Assembly (NCBI GenBank): GCA_033578915.1
Contig: JAVQWQ010000004.1
Location: 1-38,032, forward strand
Length of the DNA: 38,032 nucleotides
Source of the DNA: UBA7692 sp033578915
GTDB taxonomy: Bacteria; Bacteroidota; Bacteroidia; Chitinophagales; LD1
Direction: 5' to 3'
Part shown: one piece after another, positions 33,871 to 38,032 of the stretch
Position numbering within the stretch: the stretch's first letter is position 1
Layout: the number at the start of each line of letters is the position of its first letter
The notes under the pieces: model-generated
Told to the model about the DNA's origin: nothing
What the model saw: the letters and a program-made list of their open reading frames with translations, nothing else
The model's database searches: none
Made by a program: the position numbers and the translations under genes

Positions 33871-34248
33871 ATGCGATTTTTTCTGAAGCTGACTGCTGTC
33901 GCAATCATTGCTTTCACATTAACCACCATATTGATAAAGCAGCTTAATTTTAATAACAAGGTTTACTTGCCTTTTTGTTTGATTAGCCTTGTCTTTTTGT
34001 ATATACTTACGGGCACTGCCTACCTTCTGTTAAAAAAAGGGTTGAAAATGAAAGGGCACAGCCATTTTGTTCAATACTTCGGGGCTATGATGGGGTTAAA
34101 AATACTGGCATCATTAGGGTTTATGAGCTACTTCATCTTCTTGCAACCGGTAGCCGGTAAAATGGAAGTACTGTATTTTTTTATGATTTATTTTCTTTTC
34201 AATGGCCTTCTAGTAGGTGACGCATGGATGCAACTCAAAAGGGAATGA
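33871..34248 (+). CDS. Small four-helix membrane protein, function unknown
   Basis: A 125-residue protein that is almost entirely membrane: four hydrophobic segments at about 5-25, 35-55, 67-90 and 98-120 (AIIAFTLTTILI, FCLISLVFLYILTGTAYLLL, MGLKILASLGFMSYFIFLQP, FFMIYFLFNGLLVGDAWM). Short basic loops suggest an even-helix inner-membrane protein. The size and topology recall AtpI-like or similar small proteins, but I see no diagnostic motif and no ATP synthase genes nearby. It lies 3 nt after the DUF502 gene in the same direction. Confidence 0.75.
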   Translation: MRFFLKLTAVAIIAFTLTTILIKQLNFNNKVYLPFCLISLVFLYILTGTAYLLLKKGLKMKGHSHFVQYFGAMMGLKILASLGFMSYFIFLQPVAGKMEVLYFFMIYFLFNGLLVGDAWMQLKRE

Positions 34249-34324
34249 AACTAAACAATGAAAATTTACTTAGGAATAACCACAACTAATGCAAGACGTT
34301 TCTTGTTTTAGGTTTGATAGAGGT

Positions 34325-35788
34325 ATGAAAGAGATCAAAACACTTGGCGAATTAAAAAAAACAGGATATCGAAGCAGGAGCATTAAGGAAGAACTAAGAG
34401 AAAACCTTATTAAGAAACTACACAATCGTGAGCCAATATTTGAAGGAATTATCGGATATGAGCACACTGTGATTCCGGACGTAGAACGGGCAGTACTCTC
34501 AGGACATAACATTAATTTTTTAGGATTGAGAGGACAGGCAAAAACCAAAATGGCACGCCAACTCACAAATCTGCTGGATGAATGGATGCCTGTAATACAA
34601 GGCAGCGAACTAAATGACGATCCGCTCAATCCGGTTTCTTCTTACGGTAAAAAGATGGTAGAAGAAATGCAGGACAATACTCCCGTAGCATGGATACATC
34701 GCAGCGAGCGATATTCAGAAAAGCTGGCCACACCAGATGTTACCGTTGCGGATTTAATCGGTGATATTGATCCCATCAAGGCTGCCAACCTTCGCATCAG
34801 TTATGCAGATGAACGCGCCATACATTACGGCATTATACCGCGAAGCAACAGGTGCATTTTTGTAATCAACGAATTACCCGACCTTCAGCCCCGAATTCAG
34901 GTCGCACTGTTCAACCTTTTGCAGGAAGGCGATATGCAAATCAGAGGATACAAAATGCGTATGCCTCTAGACATCCTTTTTGTTTTTACGGCCAACCCGG
35001 AAGATTACACCAGCCGCGGCACCATCATCACTCCGCTTAAAGACCGCATCGGCTCTCAAATACTTACACACTACCCTCAGAGTATTGCCTTATCAAAGCA
35101 AATCACTCAACAAGAGGCCAAGCTGAATAAGCAACAACAGCAAATTGAAGTAAGCCCCATCATCGCAGACCTGGTGGAACAAATTGCAGTTGAGGCCCGA
35201 TCGAGTGAGTTCGTAGATCAGAAAAGCGGTGTTAGCGCCAGGCTTGCTATTTCAGCATATCAGACTGTTGTTAGCGCTGCTGAAAGGAGAATGCTGCTAA
35301 ATAGAGAAAGCAACGGTTTTGTAAGAATCAGCGATTTATATGCAGCCATCCCTGCGATAAACGGAAAAATTGAACTGGTTTATGAAGGGGAAACAGAAGG
35401 CCCTGCCAAAGTTGCCATGAGCCTGATAAGTAAAGCCATACGAAACTACTTCGTTAGCTTTTTTCCCGACCCGTCTAAGCTGAAAAAGAAAAAAGAAGAA
35501 TCTCCGTATAACCAACTTATAGAATGGTTCTCGGATAAATCACTGGATATTTTGTTTAATGATACCAACCGCGACTACTTTTTAAAACTAGACGCTGTCG
35601 AACCTATTGAACCTTTATTAAAATATTACAAGAAAAAAACCTCGCTACAGGAATCATATATATTAAAAGAATTAATTCTTCACGGCCTTGCTGAACATTC
35701 ACAAATAGGTAAGTCGGTAATAACAGGGCAATCTATTCAATTTAAAGATCTGATAAACACAGTTTTTAATCCGAATGATTTAAGCTGA
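34325..35788 (+). CDS. MoxR/magnesium-chelatase-like AAA+ ATPase
   Basis: A 487-residue AAA+ protein from the ATG at 34325, preceded by AGAGG; the frame stays open to 34289, but those 12 residues lack conservation I recognise. The N-terminal helix is KTLGELKKTGYRSRSIKEEL. Walker A is GLRGQAKTKMA near 67-76, followed by TPDVTVADLIGDIDPIKAAN and YGIIPRSNRCIFVINELPDL with Walker B. The arginine-finger region DYTSRGTIITPLKDRIGSQI and a C-terminal helical lid come next. This matches a Bacteroidota group of Mg-chelatase ChlI-like ATPases, usually paired with a VWA-domain protein that acts on a client complex. No VWA gene follows here, which is unusual; the client is unknown. Confidence 0.87.
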   Translation: MKEIKTLGELKKTGYRSRSIKEELRENLIKKLHNREPIFEGIIGYEHTVIPDVERAVLSGHNINFLGLRGQAKTKMARQLTNLLDEWMPVIQGSELNDDPLNPVSSYGKKMVEEMQDNTPVAWIHRSERYSEKLATPDVTVADLIGDIDPIKAANLRISYADERAIHYGIIPRSNRCIFVINELPDLQPRIQVALFNLLQEGDMQIRGYKMRMPLDILFVFTANPEDYTSRGTIITPLKDRIGSQILTHYPQSIALSKQITQQEAKLNKQQQQIEVSPIIADLVEQIAVEARSSEFVDQKSGVSARLAISAYQTVVSAAERRMLLNRESNGFVRISDLYAAIPAINGKIELVYEGETEGPAKVAMSLISKAIRNYFVSFFPDPSKLKKKKEESPYNQLIEWFSDKSLDILFNDTNRDYFLKLDAVEPIEPLLKYYKKKTSLQESYILKELILHGLAEHSQIGKSVITGQSIQFKDLINTVFNPNDLS

Positions 35789-35876
35789 AATTTGTGTTCG
35801 AGTTCAAAAGTCAGGGTTTCTTTTTGCATTCTGAGAATTTTTAAAACATTTCTTCGTACAGGTCGTTTGTCTTATG

Positions 35877-35884
35877 TATATTTG
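35877..35884 (+). promoter_or_regulatory. Bacteroidota -7 element immediately before the small Cys protein
   Basis: TATATTTG is a full TAnnTTTG match, ending 4 nt before the ATG at 35889. TTCG at 35853-35856 is a weak -33 with 20-nt spacing. If real, this mRNA starts at or beside the start codon. Confidence 0.35.
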
Positions 35885-35888
35885 TTAT

Positions 35889-36122
35889 ATGAAAAGATGG
35901 TTGGCGATACTTTGTTTGGCTTTTGTCTTATACCTTTCTGCCTCCCGGTCGGTTGCACAATGCGCAATGTGTAAAGCCAGTGCCGAAAGTTCTTTGCAAG
36001 GTGGCTCATCTGCGGCTGCCGGAATCAACAAAGGGGTATTATACATGTTTGTTACTCCTTATATCATAGCCGGAACTATCGCCTTCTTTTGGTGGAGAGC
36101 AAAAAAGAAAGCAGAAGCTTGA
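35889..36122 (+). CDS. Small exported Cys-containing membrane protein
   Basis: A 77-residue protein from the ATG at 35889 (the frame begins at 35874, but the later start gives a proper signal peptide). It reads MKRWLAILCLAFVLYLS, then SVAQCAMCKASAESSL with a CxxC pair, GINKGVLYMFVTPYIIAGTI as a C-terminal membrane helix, and a Lys-rich end. Such short CAMCK proteins are common near cytochrome oxidase genes in Bacteroidota, and here coxIII follows at 36151. Its role is unknown; the CxxC could bind metal or redox-cycle. The gap to the coxIII start is 28 nt. Confidence 0.75.
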   Translation: MKRWLAILCLAFVLYLSASRSVAQCAMCKASAESSLQGGSSAAAGINKGVLYMFVTPYIIAGTIAFFWWRAKKKAEA

Positions 36123-36150
36123 TTATATGATGCGTTCAAACCTATGATTT

Positions 36151-36795
36151 ATGATTACTTCTACACGCAAAGATGAGCACAAAGGTAGGGTATTGCGCTA
36201 CCATCCACTGGAAATTGTAACCTACATCCTTCTCGGTGGCATTTCGGTTGTTTTTTTCACCCTTTCGCTCTCATATTTTATGACTGCATGGAACTCGGGT
36301 ATCACCATTTTAAACCTGCCACTCTTGTTTCATGCCAACACTGTAATAATCTTAGTGAGCAGCTACTGTATGCATCAGACAAAACTGGCTAATGAACGTA
36401 ATGATCATAAAGCCTTTTCAAATGGCCTAATCGTAACCGCATCGCTTGGTATTGCATTTGCATTTTTCCAAGTTTTGGCATGGCAAGAACTTGTAAATTC
36501 AGGAATTCGTCTAACCAATAATGTGGCCGGTGCATATCTATACGTCATCTCCGGCCTTCATCTGGCTCATCTCTTAGTAGGGATTGTTTTAATGGGTATT
36601 TTTTGGTTAAAGGCAAAAGAAGTAGAGCACAATCCTGTTGCTGAGCTTCTTTTTGAAACCGACCCTATGTCTAAAATAAAAATTAACCTACTCTCTCTCT
36701 ATTGGCATTTCGTTGACGGATTGTGGGTTTATCTTTATTTATTCTTTGTAACCTGTCAGCATCTCGCCAAAAACTTTATTATGGCAACTGCATAG
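36151..36795 (+). CDS. Cytochrome c oxidase subunit III-like protein
   Basis: A 214-residue polytopic membrane protein with about five hydrophobic helices. It has PLEIVTYILLGGISVVFFTL, LFHANTVIILVSSYCMHQ, and TASLGIAFAFFQVLAWQELV, then GAYLYVISGLHLAHLLVGIV and LSLYWHFVDGLWVYLYLFF. The last two are classic haem-copper oxidase subunit III phrases. It helps assemble or stabilise the proton-pumping terminal oxidase. The catalytic subunits and other cox genes are not in the window; only the short Cys protein is with it. The 3' end overlaps the convergent TPR gene by 17 nt. Confidence 0.9.
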   Translation: MITSTRKDEHKGRVLRYHPLEIVTYILLGGISVVFFTLSLSYFMTAWNSGITILNLPLLFHANTVIILVSSYCMHQTKLANERNDHKAFSNGLIVTASLGIAFAFFQVLAWQELVNSGIRLTNNVAGAYLYVISGLHLAHLLVGIVLMGIFWLKAKEVEHNPVAELLFETDPMSKIKINLLSLYWHFVDGLWVYLYLFFVTCQHLAKNFIMATA

Positions 36796-38032
36796 CCTTA
36801 TTCATCAGGGCTTCGGCAGTCTTAATATCTCCTTTGTTTCGATATGAGATACTGAGATTGATATATGCCGGTTTGTAATTGGGATTAATGCTTAAAATTT
36901 TATTCATGGTTTCGATGGCTGCATCGTAGTTGCCGCTGAGCCCGTATGCTACACCAAGATCTTCCAGGTAAGCCACTTCTGCCGGTTTCAGTTGTACAGC
37001 TTTCTGCAAATAAGGAATCGCTTCTGCGAGGCGATTAAGATATTTACCATAAATTTTACCTATCAGATGCAGCACCACAGGATCTTCAGGATGAAGTTGC
37101 AAAGTATGAACAGCATATAGTAAAGCTGAGTCCGGTTTACCGCACTCTGCATAGCTTTCGCTAAGCCGTACCAACATATCTTTATTATTTGGCTGAAGCG
37201 ATGCCGCTCCTAAATAATACCTTACAGCCTCTTCATATCTTTTCTCACCGTAGAGCAGATTGGCAGCATTTTGGTATGCCAAAAACTCTCCCCCTTTTTT
37301 CAGTTCAATAATTTTTTTATAAAATGGCAAAGCTGCGTCTGCGCTTTTATAATATTTATATTGAGCATTTCCCATCAATAATAAGGTGTTGTGATTGTCA
37401 GGATATATACTTAGCGCTTTACTTAAATAACTTATTGATTCTTCTATCATCTGCCTGCGTTTTATCGAATCGGCTTCGTTGTCGCTTGCAGCAAGCAAAT
37501 CACCTCCTGCGCTGGTATTAACCTTAGCGCTATTTGGAGAGTATTTCACATCGGTTAGAAATAGTGTGAGGTTGTCTTTCCAAGTGGTATTTCGTGCAAT
37601 GGTTTTTACACTGTATAGAAAAACTACCAGCCCTGCCAAAAAAGACAATGCATAAGTGTTCAAGCGCTTTGTGGCATACAAATAATGAAAACCTGCTGAA
37701 AGTAATATACAAAAACCGAGTGAAGGCATGAACAGAAAGCGCTCATTCATAATAATACCCACGGAAAAAAGCAGATTCGATACCACCGAAAATGTTATAA
37801 AGAAATACAGAATACCGTAAGATATCAGCGTTCTGCGCTTCAACTGATTAAGTGCTATACCCAGCAAGCACAAAGTAATTAGCGCAGAGGATAAAAATTT
37901 GATATCTGAAAACTCTATCAAGGGTATTTGATTATAATAATAATCATGTGTTAAGGGATGAGGAAAAACTAATTTGATATAGTAGAGCAAAAAACTATAT
38001 ACCGGAGTGGCGTAGCGCTGCTCAAAGGTAGC
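36779..38032 (-). CDS. TPR membrane protein (TMTC/DUF1736-like), 5' end outside window
   Basis: The frame runs off the right edge: in frame before the TTG at 37990 are 14 more residues (ATFEQRYATPVYSF), so the gene is partial. The N-terminal part visible is membrane (IKLVFPHPLTHDYYYNQIPL, ALITLCLLGIAL, FFITFSVVSNLLFSV, LSFLAGLVVFLYSVKTI). About six tetratricopeptide repeats then fill the C-terminal half, e.g. AIPYLQKAVQLKPAEVAYLE, NPNYKPAYINLSISYRNKGD. The arrangement resembles the TMTC/DUF1736 family, whose members include protein O-mannosyl transferases; the catalytic front end is missing from the window. The 3' end overlaps coxIII by 17 nt. Confidence 0.85.
   Translation of the reverse strand, partial: ATFEQRYATPVYSFLLYYIKLVFPHPLTHDYYYNQIPLIEFSDIKFLSSALITLCLLGIALNQLKRRTLISYGILYFFITFSVVSNLLFSVGIIMNERFLFMPSLGFCILLSAGFHYLYATKRLNTYALSFLAGLVVFLYSVKTIARNTTWKDNLTLFLTDVKYSPNSAKVNTSAGGDLLAASDNEADSIKRRQMIEESISYLSKALSIYPDNHNTLLLMGNAQYKYYKSADAALPFYKKIIELKKGGEFLAYQNAANLLYGEKRYEEAVRYYLGAASLQPNNKDMLVRLSESYAECGKPDSALLYAVHTLQLHPEDPVVLHLIGKIYGKYLNRLAEAIPYLQKAVQLKPAEVAYLEDLGVAYGLSGNYDAAIETMNKILSINPNYKPAYINLSISYRNKGDIKTAEALMNKAMQLP

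Noticed and set aside
34289..34324. Earlier ATG for the AAA+ ATPase
   Set aside because: The ATG at 34325 has a Shine-Dalgarno-like AGAGG and matches the family start.
1..38032. CRISPR arrays, tRNA or rRNA genes, insertion sequences, phage genes
   Set aside because: None was recognised on either strand; gaps are short and AT-rich without the needed structures.

Overview
The window reads as a chromosomal segment of a Bacteroidota bacterium, most like the Chitinophagia/Sphingobacteriia side of the phylum. Supporting signs are two TonB-dependent receptors with N-terminal carboxypeptidase-regulatory domains, two proteins with type IX secretion (T9SS) C-terminal sorting domains, a PorE-like TPR/propeller/OmpA protein, bshC of bacillithiol synthesis, a DAHP synthase-chorismate mutase fusion, and promoter-like sequences of the TTTG-N19-TAnnTTTG type used by the phylum. 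The DNA is AT-rich. I see no tRNA, rRNA, CRISPR array, insertion sequence or phage gene. Both ends cut a gene.

Layout. 1-1732: end of an unknown gene, translationally coupled to an ATP-grasp enzyme, then a convergent HAD-like protein. 1844-5889: bshC convergent with a TonB-dependent receptor whose reading frame runs on into bshC. 5975-9913: a TPR sensor histidine kinase with a broken frame, its NarL-type response regulator, and a striking homologue of the eukaryotic sterol delta-24 reductase DHCR24. 9888-12858: fructosamine-kinase family protein, a 336-nt AT-rich gap, a SOUL haem-binding protein and DAHP synthase/chorismate mutase. 12868-16833: a minus-strand T9SS cargo / RmlD-like reductase / endonuclease-exonuclease-phosphatase operon, and an MJ0936-type phosphodiesterase. 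16953-21414: PorE-like protein, YgjP-type metallopeptidase, recA. 21477-25805: minus-strand stress block (Crp/Fnr regulator; hemerythrin-like protein, universal stress protein and an archaeo-eukaryotic release-factor-like protein related to the Balon hibernation factors), with purN and rsmA upstream. 25864-31833: DUF4397 T9SS cargo, GT39/ArnT-like glycosyltransferase, second TonB-dependent receptor. 31952-36795: SlyD-like isomerase, a gap rich in inverted repeats, then plus-strand DinB, DUF502, small membrane protein, MoxR/Mg-chelatase-like AAA+ ATPase, a short secreted Cys protein and cytochrome oxidase subunit III. 36779-38032: a TPR membrane protein running off the end.

The points I would follow first are: the stress operon with a perfect FNR-type palindrome just downstream of the Crp/Fnr gene and 70-90 nt upstream of the operon; the eukaryote-like sterol reductase placed directly behind a two-component system, with a perfect 10-bp inverted repeat touching its start codon; the nested inverted repeats at 32479-32532, which would form the first nucleotides of the slyD leader or a small RNA; and the broken histidine kinase frame. 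Four of six convergent gene pairs overlap at their 3' ends. No obviously new multi-gene system stands out; the stress block is the best candidate for an under-described functional unit.
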